Shown piece by piece: positions 42,649 through 51,377 of a stretch of 61,209 nucleotides of DNA. Position 1 is the first letter of the stretch. Each line of letters begins with the position of its first letter. This DNA is from Sinorhizobium americanum (GTDB taxonomy: Bacteria; Pseudomonadota; Alphaproteobacteria; Rhizobiales; Rhizobiaceae): positions 1-61,209 of the forward strand of contig NZ_LNQC01000065.1 in the NCBI RefSeq assembly GCF_001651855.1, read 5' to 3'. The notes under the pieces were generated by a model. The model did not search any database. It saw nothing but the letters and a program-made list of their open reading frames with translations, and had not been told where the DNA came from. The position numbers were made by a program, and so were the translations under genes.

Positions 42649-44860
42649 AAACAAGCTGCTCGATCAACTTCGCGGCGATGGCAGCACCATTGACGAAACT
42701 CAAGCGCGCTGACCGCCGCCGGACCTCGGCCCGAAAGTTATCGGAAAGCGCCACGTCGAGGATTGTCTCTACGCGGTTCAACTCGGAGTATCGCAGACAT
42801 AGGCCTAATCCCGCCGACTGGGCATAAACAGCGCGAAGATGCTGATCGTCCATTTCCGGCGCTTCATTAGGCACGAAAATCGAGGGGATTCCCCCAAAGA
42901 CGCTTTCATGGAAGCTGTTGTATCCAGCGTTGGTCACCAGAAGATCGATCGCACTGAAACAGTCAGTCAGGGGATAAAGGCTTCTGCGTGGAACCACCGA
43001 TCCACCATCGTCGGAAGGCCTGGCAAGGGGATTGAGGATCTGGACCGTTTGGATATCCCGTCTTGCCAATCGGGCGAGAAGGAGTTCGGGCAGGCCTGCA
43101 AAGTCGAAATTGCGCTGTGAGCCCAATTGTACTGCGACAGTGAAGCGGTCTGAATTGACGCCTAGTTTGGCGGCAGCTTCGCTCCGAGGCAAGCCCGCGC
43201 CCGGCTCCAAAAGAAGCAAAGGCGGAACGGTAACCGCACCAGGCAAATCGCGGGTCGGCCCGTGGTCCTCGTCATGGGCAAATTCGCCTGGCTCTATGAC
43301 CATGTCGAACACGTCCTGGGAGTCCGGACTGAACTCATGATCAACGCGCCACAAGGCCCTACGTATCCAGATCCAGGACACATCACGACGGCTCTCAGCG
43401 ACGGCAATTAATCCTGGAAATGGCCTATTGCCATCAAACACCACAGCTGAAACATCAAAGGCCTCCACGGCGCTCAGCAACTCTTGCGCGTACGCCCTGT
43501 TCCAGCTTTCGTCCGTAACCCCCATCGCGAGGCCGCAGGGGATATAGTCTACCGCGTGACCTCGCGCAAAGACCAGGGCGGCTCCGGCCGATCTCGTAAA
43601 GAAGATAGGATCCACGTCATCAGACAAACGCTCAGCGATAGCCATCAGACGCGTGATGTGTCCTAGCCCGACCCCGTTTGTGGCCACGAAAAGAACCCGT
43701 CGCCTCGGACCTATCCGCCGGGGGGGTAAACGGACCGGTCTGTCTTCTGCAGTATTTCTCTCTGAGTAAGGACTGCCCATAGCTTGACTGCGTTTCAGGA
43801 CCGGAGCCGTTGGCAGTTCCAGATCATCGTAAAGGCGTGCCATCCTTTGCGGATACTGATCGATCGCAAATTTTCTCCGGACGAGTTCTCGCGCGGCATT
43901 TGATTGTTGGACATAAGCTGAAGGCGAACCGATGAATCGCTCGATGACGTTTCCCGTTTCCGCAACATTGCAATAGGCGGCGCCATCTTCGAAAAGGCTC
44001 TCAAATGAGGGATCAAGCACTGTCACCAGACCGCTGGCCATTGCTTCCGCGACACAAATGCCAAACGCCTCCACCCAATGCCTGCTGTGAAAATAGACGT
44101 AAAAATCCAGGCGCCTGAGAAAGTCGGGCACATCGTTTTCTGAGAAAGCAAGAATTTCCCAGTTCGAGCCTATCCAGTTCCGAAGCGCGTCGGGAACACC
44201 GCCCAGGACTTTAATGCTGAAATCATCCCGTTCCGGATAGGCTGCCCGCAAGTCATCCACACAATCAGGCCATTTCAGAGGGTTCTCCCTCGTGTGCCGT
44301 CCCAAATTAACGCGGTCTTTTGGAGCATCTCTCTGATGTTGGGGCCATTCGGCGAGGTCGACCATGTTCCATAAATCGTGCCGCAGAAGTGTGGGCCCTC
44401 TCGTGCCGAGTCCTTCGAACTGAGATCTGACTTTCGGACCGACAGGAGCAAAGGTGACCGGAACGCCGAAGAGGCGATCCAAAACACGCTCCACAACTGC
44501 GAGCTCATATTGCTGAATACGTTGACCGTCGAAAAGCGGATGATGAACCACACACACGACACGGCGAGGCCGTAAACGTACCGGCGAACGCGGCATTCGT
44601 TCAAAGACGGCAGGATGATGCGCCAGAAGAATGTCGCAGGTCGCCTCTTCCGATCCGGTCAGCCAAACAGTATTCGACTGGTCGATCACGGCCGCCAAGC
44701 GATTTTCGAAGACGCCAACGGGAGACTGCTGATGTCCTAGAAATGGCAGCAAACCACAGCTCAACCCCCAAAGTTTCGCTGCCTTTAATTCGGCTCTTAA
44801 TGCGCTCGACGTCCCGCCATGAAATCGTGGGTCAGCAGCATGAACAACATCAAAGTGCAT
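42599..44860 (-). CDS. Two-domain glycosyltransferase (GT4-like plus MurG/GT28-like)
   Basis: The 753-residue protein appears to be two GT-B enzymes in tandem. The first (about 1-345) resembles GT4: H-S-R-H-W-V-E-A-F-G-I-C-V-A-E-A-M-A-S-G carries the E-x7-E nucleotide-sugar motif. The second (about 385-735) resembles MurG/GT28: R-V-L-F-V-A-T-N-G-V-G-L-G-H-I-T-R at its start and T-N-A-G-Y-N-S-F-H-E-S-V-F-G-G-I-P-S-I-F-V in its donor-binding half. It probably builds a surface polysaccharide or glycolipid; no other sugar genes are nearby to say which. No signal peptide is present. A small lipoprotein gene lies upstream on the same strand. Confidence 0.75.
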   Translation of the reverse strand: MHFDVVHAADPRFHGGTSSALRAELKAAKLWGLSCGLLPFLGHQQSPVGVFENRLAAVIDQSNTVWLTGSEEATCDILLAHHPAVFERMPRSPVRLRPRRVVCVVHHPLFDGQRIQQYELAVVERVLDRLFGVPVTFAPVGPKVRSQFEGLGTRGPTLLRHDLWNMVDLAEWPQHQRDAPKDRVNLGRHTRENPLKWPDCVDDLRAAYPERDDFSIKVLGGVPDALRNWIGSNWEILAFSENDVPDFLRRLDFYVYFHSRHWVEAFGICVAEAMASGLVTVLDPSFESLFEDGAAYCNVAETGNVIERFIGSPSAYVQQSNAARELVRRKFAIDQYPQRMARLYDDLELPTAPVLKRSQAMGSPYSERNTAEDRPVRLPPRRIGPRRRVLFVATNGVGLGHITRLMAIAERLSDDVDPIFFTRSAGAALVFARGHAVDYIPCGLAMGVTDESWNRAYAQELLSAVEAFDVSAVVFDGNRPFPGLIAVAESRRDVSWIWIRRALWRVDHEFSPDSQDVFDMVIEPGEFAHDEDHGPTRDLPGAVTVPPLLLLEPGAGLPRSEAAAKLGVNSDRFTVAVQLGSQRNFDFAGLPELLLARLARRDIQTVQILNPLARPSDDGGSVVPRRSLYPLTDCFSAIDLLVTNAGYNSFHESVFGGIPSIFVPNEAPEMDDQHLRAVYAQSAGLGLCLRYSELNRVETILDVALSDNFRAEVRRRSARLSFVNGAAIAAKLIEQLVFSIRADRPLHASIART

Positions 44861-44968
44861 CAGCCAACCTAGAGGATGTTTCCAACTCCGAGAAAATCAT
44901 GCGTCCCCCGTTTGCCGCTCGCAGCTCTCACGGAATTCGCAACCCGTGAGAACATCTTTGCCCAAGAG

Positions 44969-45292
44969 CTAGTAAGCTGTTCGTCCGGACCAGGCTCGCC
45001 GATACTTAACCGGCAAATTTCGTACGGCGACAGGTTGCTTTTGAACCGTTGTCTTCATCCTGCTCACGGCCGAGCCCGCGTAGCAACTGCGAGGATACCT
45101 CGCGAGGAAAGCCCTGTATGATTCGCGTGTATTGAGCCTTTGTGCACGGCTCCAGTCCGCAGATTCGGCGGCACTCGGAGGGGTGTTCTGACAGTTGCTT
45201 GCCTCGGGGGTCGGAGGTGCAGGAAACCGGAAGGATGGCACGCACGCCGTCAAAAAGACCGACAGGAGGACGGAAACACGTTTCAACAACAC
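44969..45292 (-). CDS. Small lipoprotein
   Basis: The 107-residue protein begins at a GTG (45292) with AGGAG 7 bases upstream and reads L-L-K-R-V-S-V-L-L-S-V-F-L-T-A-C, a lipoprotein signal with lipobox L-T-A-C. The mature part contains R-E-S-Y-R-A-F-L-A-R-Y-P-R-S-C-Y-A-G-S-A-V, a pattern also found in tetratrico-like linkers of caspase-type secreted proteins (compare F-E-R-F-V-K-A-F-P-K-S-Q-L-A in the protein at 39946). Function is unknown. The open frame extends upstream to 45400 but without a better start. Confidence 0.6.
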   Translation of the reverse strand: MLLKRVSVLLSVFLTACVPSFRFPAPPTPEASNCQNTPPSAAESADWSRAQRLNTRESYRAFLARYPRSCYAGSAVSRMKTTVQKQPVAVRNLPVKYRRAWSGRTAY

Positions 45293-46248
45293 GAGACGTC
45301 TCCTTCCGATAATAGTAAATCTTACAGGTGCTAAAACTTGAAGATCGATAGTATAGAAAATGCATTCGGATAACAAGCGCCAAATCGTAAGTAATGCCAC
45401 GATAGACGTCCTTACGTTGGCTGAGCATAGCGCAGATCAACCCCAGCTCGCTCCCTGACTCCGGCAAGGTTATCCCGCTCCGGGTATAAAGCGTCGCAAT
45501 TCGAATTGTAGCAGTAAAGAATTCACCGGAAGTTCATGTTCCCACTCCACGTTCTGGACGCGATCGCTACGATTTATGCCTTGGAGTCCCGTTGGCGGCA
45601 TTTTGCAGCTCATATCGTGCCACCCCAGAGTGCTGAAACGTCACACGCAAGTGTTGCTGGCCAACATAACTCGACTCTGCCGCCTAGCATATTGTGGCGA
45701 GCTCAATATCGAAGTGCGTTGCGAACCCCACGACGTGGTCTGGTACGGGCATACGAGAATCGCCGAAGCAGACCCCAGCCCGTGATCGTTGAAGAGACTA
45801 AGCGCGTTTAGGAATGGCGCGGAAATCTTTGTGATGAAGGCAGGCCTCCGACGGCGATTTCGATCTACACTGAGGTCCCAGCGCGGCTGGCAACTACTGG
45901 GCGAGCCGAACTCTTCGAAGCACGTTTCAGCCACGACGCGGAGCTCGAGCTCGAAGTTCCCGACGATACATTATGCGATCTTCGTGGCCCAGAGGGTGAA
46001 CATGACAGCAACAAGGCTTGCAAGGCTCGTGGAAGCACAATCCTGTCCGGCGCGTAAGGCGCGTCCACGCTTTAGCTCTGCAAACGACAGCATTGCCCTT
46101 CCATTACAGCCGCACGAGCGACCTGGGCAGATTACCAAAAGCTGACACGGCCGTTGACGATATAGGTGCCTGAAATTCAGATCACGGATCACGCTACGGT
46201 TAGCCCACGTGAGGGCCGATATTGGTCAGATCTTCACGTTCACTATCC
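45293..46248. other. Gene-poor stretch with decayed coding fragments
   Basis: About 950 bases hold no intact gene. Two short plus-strand frames look protein-like but lack starts: one ending at 45785 (I-E-V-R-C-E-P-H-D-V-V-W-Y-G-H) and one from 45811 to 46057 (R-A-E-L-F-E-A-R-F-S-H-D-A-E-L-E-L-E-V). They are in different frames and could be pieces of one degraded gene. I cannot name the family. The stretch separates the T6SS-linked genes from the defence island. Confidence 0.35.
45811..46057 (+). pseudogene. Possible C-terminal fragment of an unknown gene
   Basis: An 81-codon frame ends at a TAA (46055) and is rich in charged residues with regular composition (E-V-P-A-R-L-A-T-T-G-R-A-E-L-F-E, then P-D-D-T-L-C-D-L-R-G-P-E-G). 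It has no start codon in frame, so it would be a 3' remnant. No family is recognised, and chance remains possible. Confidence 0.2.
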
Positions 46249-48158
46249 TCAGGCGACGTGGACCTTGGTCATGGCTTGAACATGGGCTCCTACCAGGCCA
46301 GTGAAGGCGGCGCCGGTGATAATCAACTGAGCGCCTTTGAATGCCTCGTCCTTAAGCAGATCGATGAAGGGCTGGACAATGAAATTCTCCTTGTCCCCGA
46401 TGGACTCGCCGGAAAATTCGCCAGGTACGTCGATGATCGCCACTCCCGGATAGTGGGTCTGGGGACGCGGGCTGAGCGAAAGGAGGCCATAATTGTAGGC
46501 CATCAGGAAATAAAGGCTGTCGGTCCCACCTAGGGCGCCCTGCCACTTCTTTCGACCGATCCGGAAGGAGACGCCGGTTCGCGTCAGATCGACCTCGACC
46601 CGGCTATGTTTCCAAGTATGCTTCCGTTCACGATTCAGGGCCTCCAGATAAGCGTTCATGCCGTCCTCGAGCCACTGCGCAGCACCGTCGAAGTCGATTG
46701 CCCTGAAGGACTCGTCGACCCGTTCCGCAAGTGGCTCGATCTTGTCCTCTAGAGCCTTGACTTGGGAGGTTAGCGTCTTGCCTAGCTCTAGGGCAGCTGT
46801 CACGCGACCCATCTGCTTAGCGCGCTCCGCGGCTTGGCCGAGCTTGACGTCAATCGCGCTGACATCGGCCTGAGCGAGGGCGGCGACGGCTTGGCGTGCC
46901 GGGCCGAGCTCGACTTCGATCGCGCGCAAGGCCTCCTCAGTCGATCGCTTCTCCGACACCTGCTTTTCGACCTCGCGACGCAGGGCGTCCAGAAGATCAT
47001 CTGCCTCCTTGAGTTCAGCCTTCAATCGGTCCTGCTCAAACCGAAGCCGCACCGCCCCAAGGCCTTCGATGTCGGGTTCATCCGGCAGGTGCTGGTGACA
47101 TACGAAGCAGTGATCTGGGGCGTGGGCGGTCTTGAGCGCCTGATCGCAGGCGGGGCAATGAGTGACGCGCAAATCCGACAGGATCTCACCGGCGTCTGCC
47201 GCACGAGCCATCCGGTCGATCTCGTCGGAGAGGTCCTTTCGATATCTGAGAACCTCCTTGAGGCGTTCGTTCGCCGCCTCTAGCCTCTGATTGACGGCGG
47301 TCAGTGCCTCAAGAGCTTGCGCCCGGGCAAGACTGAGTGTTTCGATCCGAGATCGCCGGTCGTAGGGAATTGCCTTCGCGCTGGCCTCTTCGAGGACGCG
47401 AACGCGCTCTTCTTGAAGTTTATCGATTGCATCGCGCAGTCGCCGCTGGGCTCCGAGAATAGTCATCTCGTTGACGCCAAGGCTGACGTCGTCGGTATCG
47501 AGCAGATCGATTGCGAGATCGTTCAATGTTTGACTGTACTGATCGCGCCTAGCCTTCAAATTCATAGCTTCAAGACGCAGTTTCACCAACGTACCATAGT
47601 CCTCGCTGTAGACGCGGTCGGCCAGTCCCAGGAAAGACAGCAGGCCAGCATGGAACTCAGCGTCAGGCTGCTGATCAACAAGGCCACCCCAGAACCGCTG
47701 CTGGCGGTGTATGTGGCGAAGCAGGCTTCTGAAACTCAGTTCGGGCCAAGTCTGGCCAGACATGGGATTTCCCTTGGGAAAGTTCACCACAGGGATGCCG
47801 AGCTTGCTCATCAGCCAATGCTGGAAATCCCGAGCGAGCAAACCCTCGTCACCGACGAAGATCTTTCCCTTGGCGCCCGGTTCATTCCAGCGACGTTCGA
47901 TGCGGAAGCTGTCTTCGCCTATCTGCAACCAAGCCCCGGCTGCATCGTACTTTTCAGCCAAGCCTTCCGAATCAGCGGATTCATAGGGATTAGAACCCGC
48001 ATCACCGAAAAGGAAGTCCAGCGTTTGAAGCCATTTGGTCTTGCCCGTGTTGGGAGGTCCCACAAAAAGTTGACCCCCGGATGAAAAATTAGGGTCTCGA
48101 CATTGCCGGTCGCCAAGCGTCGATCAAGGGAAGTGATGGAGAGGTAAGGGCGGCTCAT
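46249..48158 (-). pseudogene. Coiled-coil ABC/AAA ATPase of a three-component defence operon, frameshifted near N-terminus
   Basis: The gene starts at ATG 48158 (M-S-R-P-Y-L-S-I-T-S-L), overlapping the middle-component stop as ATGA. The frame breaks at an A5 run (plus strand 48064-48068): adding one base joins G-V-N-F to F-V-G-P-P-N-T-G-K-T, the Walker A loop. The remaining 604 codons are open from a GTG at 48063. The protein has an SMC/Rad50-like build: P-loop, coiled coil with two C-x-x-C pairs (C-P-A-C and C-F-V-C, a zinc-hook-like feature), second coiled coil, and Walker B region A-I-I-D-V-P-G-E. With the DUF4297 and middle genes it forms an ABC-three-component-type system. Either the gene is inactive, or the run was misread. 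Confidence 0.72.
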
Positions 48159-48715
48159 GGAGTAATAACCTGACCAAGGGTGCGCTTGCCGACTTCCTGG
48201 TCGAAAAGGCGATAGATGAGATCCTTTAGGAAAGTGCCGGACTTGGAGCCGAACGCCTTCTTTACCTCCCGTTGGCGGGCAACGAGATCCTGGAAGGAGG
48301 GTTTTGCAGCGAGCGCCTTTGCCCTTTCCTTGCCCATAGGTGACAAGGCAATTTGGTAGGACTGCTTGTGCTTTGTGACAGCTATCAGCTGCTTTGCCTC
48401 AAGCACGCCGAGCACCTGATAGTACCGCTTGTCCCAAGGCCCATAGTGATGGCGAACCATGGAGGATTCCACGGCGTCGACTGTGGGAGCCGAAGTTGCG
48501 GTAGTGTTATCGATTGCTGCGCGAGCGGCTTCGAAAAAGTCCGGATACCTGGTGAAGAAGTCGAGCTTGGCCATCTTCGTGAGGCCGTCAATACGCCCCG
48601 AGGTTCCGCAGATGTGCATGAGGAGCAACAATCTTGCGGCATGAAATTCCAAGATATCGTCAGCCGCGAGCGGAAGGCTCGCAGGCCGGGCTCCCAGACG
48701 AACCAGCGACTTCAC
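48155..48715 (-). CDS. Middle component of three-component defence operon
   Basis: The 186-residue protein has no catalytic motif I can name. It shows hydrophobic helices (A-A-R-L-L-L-L-M-H-I-C-G), then L-D-F-F-T-R-Y-P-D-F-F and a winged-helix-like block Y-Y-Q-V-L-G-V-L-E-A-K-Q-L-I-A-V. In ABC-three-component systems a small middle component bridges the effector and the ATPase, and the L-x-K-L-D-F-F-x-R-Y-P pattern fits. I chose the GTG at 48715, which overlaps the upstream stop as GTGA; the frame is open to 48769. The stop overlaps the ATPase start. The three genes are clearly co-translated. Confidence 0.68.
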   Translation of the reverse strand: MKSLVRLGARPASLPLAADDILEFHAARLLLLMHICGTSGRIDGLTKMAKLDFFTRYPDFFEAARAAIDNTTATSAPTVDAVESSMVRHHYGPWDKRYYQVLGVLEAKQLIAVTKHKQSYQIALSPMGKERAKALAAKPSFQDLVARQREVKKAFGSKSGTFLKDLIYRLFDQEVGKRTLGQVITP

Positions 48716-49914
48716 GAAACGCTCCTGTCGAAACGCAGCAAACACCGATCCGCAATGTCGTAGAGGCATCCTTTCAGGAATGCCGCATGGTCTTTAGTCC
48801 CGTTGGCTCGCGCCGCGTTAATTTTGTTCATCTCCGTCAAACAACGAGCATGGAACTGTGGGCCATTTAGATCTAGTAGCCCAGCAGCTAGATCTGCGCT
48901 CAGCGATTGAGTGGTAGATTTCACCTGCTCTTGCAACGCCTCTGAGAGATCGGGCTCCATATAGGTGGCGGTTCGAACCTTGGCTGCGTAGCTCAGTCGC
49001 AGTTCGACAGCCATGGCGATGAGCTCTTGAGGAAGTCTGGCGCCTCTCATCTTTTCGACAAGAGTTCCACCTGAAGCGGCATCTGCTGCATGTGCCAACC
49101 TTGCTAGACTTTGCCGCCACCAAGCAATCGCGTCCACGCGTGCAACAATTTTTTTTGACTTATCCGGTATCCATTTAGCATCGCCGGCCGCTTTGACCCA
49201 GCCTCGTAACTCTGTGAGAAGTACCTCGATCTGCTCCAGCAAAAGTGGTTGCCCTGCCTCTTCCGCGAGAGTGAAAAGGCGAAGCCTGTTGGCCTTCTTT
49301 ACAGTATTCAAGTCATGGCGAACGTCCCAGAAACAACTCTCCAACCAGTAGCCGCAGTCATTTTCCTTAGCGGATCTTAGTCCTGGGAACTTGTCGTTCA
49401 GGGCCTTTTCCAAGGCCTTCATGGCATCGCATTTTGGATCTCGTCCTTCCAACCCGAAGGTATATGTAAGTGGCGCAAGATCGGACACGACCGGGCGGAG
49501 GGTCACAAGGCGAAAGGTAGCGATCTCTTCGTGTTCATCGCGCGCAAGGGAAGTCTCGAAGATCGACGTCCCCGCGGCATCCTTCTTCTTTCGTTGGCAT
49601 ATATCGGCAACAGACCAGAGCTTGTCGGGTTCACTGGCCTTCACCTGCACGAACTCGGCGGTTGCCTCAGCCCGGTCACCACCCTTGGAACGCACGAGAA
49701 CAAGATCATCATGGGTTTCAAAGTGAATTTTGACCAAACCCGCATCCGCGATCATGTCGAGCATAAATCCGACAGCAATCTCGTCCTGATAGGAAAAACC
49801 CTGCCTTGCGATCGGTCCGCCTTGCTCTTTCGGCGAAACGTTGTCGATGGACGGCCAAATCTTCGGCACCAGGGCAATTGAATCGGCCTCAGACAAGGCA
49901 CGTCCAATAATCAC
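48712..49914 (-). CDS. DUF4297-type (Cap4-like) nuclease effector
   Basis: The 400-residue protein carries an N-terminal PD-(D/E)xK-like nuclease pattern typical of DUF4297: G-F-S-Y-Q-D-E-I-A-V, E-T-H-D-D-L-V-L-V (acidic pair about 66-69) and E-F-V-Q-V-K-A-S (Q-x-K about 89-92). Cap4-type members cut DNA in anti-phage defence. The C-terminal 250 residues are helical and may contact the middle component. The GTG start at 49914 has AGGA 5 bases upstream. It is the first gene of the three-gene minus-strand operon; unlike the ATPase, its frame is intact. Confidence 0.75.
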   Translation of the reverse strand: MIIGRALSEADSIALVPKIWPSIDNVSPKEQGGPIARQGFSYQDEIAVGFMLDMIADAGLVKIHFETHDDLVLVRSKGGDRAEATAEFVQVKASEPDKLWSVADICQRKKKDAAGTSIFETSLARDEHEEIATFRLVTLRPVVSDLAPLTYTFGLEGRDPKCDAMKALEKALNDKFPGLRSAKENDCGYWLESCFWDVRHDLNTVKKANRLRLFTLAEEAGQPLLLEQIEVLLTELRGWVKAAGDAKWIPDKSKKIVARVDAIAWWRQSLARLAHAADAASGGTLVEKMRGARLPQELIAMAVELRLSYAAKVRTATYMEPDLSEALQEQVKSTTQSLSADLAAGLLDLNGPQFHARCLTEMNKINAARANGTKDHAAFLKGCLYDIADRCLLRFDRSVS

Positions 49915-50522
49915 GAAAATCCTGCACAGCGCCCCCCAAGCTCTGCATTTCTATGGCTCAGAATACTCACCATGTGTCACGCTTTACAAGGGGTGATTGC
50001 ACAACGCTGAAAATCACCTTGCGTTTGAGCGTTGGCTCACTAAACTTCATGACCAATCAGGACCAAAAACTGGTCATGGCGGCGGGCCAGATTCCGCTAA
50101 CTGCCCCAATTGAGACGCTCGGATTCATACCGACCAAGACCGTTCCCGCTTCTAGGGCGTTCCGGTCAAAGGCGGCAACGCGAACTCTCCATCCGCCTGA
50201 GACAACTGGAAGCCGGCAAAATGCCGCTCAGTTCGGATGTCTCCGATCCTTCGCCTTGAGGGGAATCGAACCGCCGACTGTTCGATTTGCGACTACTCAC
50301 CGCCAAGTTTTCAGACCACGCCTACTCGCCATGTGATCAAGCGCCAAGGGATGGCTGCCCGGATGGGTGAAGAGCCGACAGGGCTTCATCTATGCCGACA
50401 GACCGGTCTGCAGGGCGCCCACCTGACTTCTACTTTGAGACCAACGCATGCGGTCAAGCCTGAATTGACAAATTTGGCGCCCCGTAAAGTTGGAGTCGCA
50501 CGAACTTTAACATTATGCCATA
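49915..50522. other. Intergenic stretch between two defence operons
   Basis: About 608 bases lie between divergent operons (DUF4297 to the left, AbiE to the right). The stretch contains the second T-arm-like motif (50254-50288) and the abiE operator-like palindrome at its right end. The small frames in it have no binding sites or recognisable domains. No terminator was seen. Confidence 0.45.
50254..50288 (-). repeat. tRNA T-arm-like 35-base motif, copy B
   Basis: On the minus strand the centre reads GGCGGTTCGATTCC. It matches the motif at 1167-1201 at 29 of 35 positions in the same orientation, including a 13-base identical core. The stem pairing is partial, and no tRNA body is present. The two copies bracket about 49 kb including the whole T6SS. 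Confidence 0.35.
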
Positions 50523-50526
50523 ATGT
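50510..50526. promoter_or_regulatory. Palindromic operator at abiEi start
   Basis: ACATTATG-C-CATAATGT is a perfect 8-base inverted repeat with a one-base centre. It overlaps a probable promoter (TTGGAG at 50490-50495, 17 bases, TTATGC) and the first possible ATG of the antitoxin. AbiEi-type antitoxins are known to repress their own promoter by binding inverted repeats, so this is likely an autoregulatory site. Confidence 0.55.
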
Positions 50527-50531
50527 CAAAC

Positions 50532-51377
50532 ATGAGTGGACAATCAGAGACAAAGCTAAAGCACCTCCTCCAGCAAGTCCCCCCTGGTTTCCTGGTGGAT
50601 TCGGGGTGGATGGCTCGCCATGCCATCTCGCGGCAGTCCGTCTCGGGCTATGTCAAACAGGGCTGGCTCGAGCCGGTCATGTCGGGCGTGTACCGCCGCC
50701 CGTTTTCCTCGGACCCCAATCCAGAAGCCGTCGGAGGCTGGAAAATTCCCCTGCTCTCGGCCGTCTGGCTCATGCGGCATAAATTTCATGTCGGAGGAGC
50801 AAGTTCCCTCTCCTTGCGAGGACATGCTCATTACCTGTCGTTCGGCGGCGAATTCGCCCTCTATCTCTACGGATCCGATATCCCGGCATGGCTATCGAAG
50901 CTGCGGACGGACGCCGACGTGAAGACCAGGAGCAACGTCCTGTTCGGCGAAGGAGCGATCGGCGTCGAAAACGCGGATTTCGACCTTTCCAACGACGAGG
51001 ATCCGGAGCTGGCACAAAGCCCATGGCGCTGGCCGATGCCGATGTCCTCACCCGAACGCGCGATCCTCGAAATGCTCGACGAGGTCCCAAAAGGAGAAAG
51101 CTTCCACAAGGTGGACGTGGCGTTCGAGAGCCTCGCCAATCTGCGCCCGAAACTGCTGACGACGCTCCTCACCCTATGCCGAAGCGTCAAAACCAAGCGC
51201 CTCTTCTTCGTGTTTGCCGACAAGCACAATCATGCCTGGCGCCGGCACATCGACATCTCCTCCGTCGATCTCGGCAAGGGTGACCGGGCGCTGACGCCGG
51301 GCGGCCGGCTGCACCCTATCTACCGCATCACAGTCCCGGCCGACTTGATGCCAAAGGAGACCCCGAATGGCCCGTGA
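50532..51377 (+). CDS. abiEi: AbiEi-family antitoxin / autorepressor
   Basis: The protein of about 281 residues has an N-terminal winged-helix segment (L-L-Q-Q-V-P-P-G-F-L-V-D-S-G-W, then S-R-Q-S-V-S-G-Y-V-K-Q-G-W-L-E-P-V, and G-V-Y-R-R-P-F) followed by the AbiEi C-terminal antitoxin domain (S-P-E-R-A-I-L-E-M-L-D-E-V-P). In type IV toxin-antitoxin pairs it both represses transcription and counteracts the AbiEii nucleotidyltransferase without stable binding. ATG 50532 is preferred because ATG 50523 lies inside the palindromic operator; no strong binding site supports either. It overlaps abiEii by 11 bases. Confidence 0.82.
   Translation: MSGQSETKLKHLLQQVPPGFLVDSGWMARHAISRQSVSGYVKQGWLEPVMSGVYRRPFSSDPNPEAVGGWKIPLLSAVWLMRHKFHVGGASSLSLRGHAHYLSFGGEFALYLYGSDIPAWLSKLRTDADVKTRSNVLFGEGAIGVENADFDLSNDEDPELAQSPWRWPMPMSSPERAILEMLDEVPKGESFHKVDVAFESLANLRPKLLTTLLTLCRSVKTKRLFFVFADKHNHAWRRHIDISSVDLGKGDRALTPGGRLHPIYRITVPADLMPKETPNGP

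Noticed and set aside
49953..50336. Plus-strand open frame of 127 codons
   Set aside because: No binding site or domain; it spans the T-arm-like motif, a common source of false frames.
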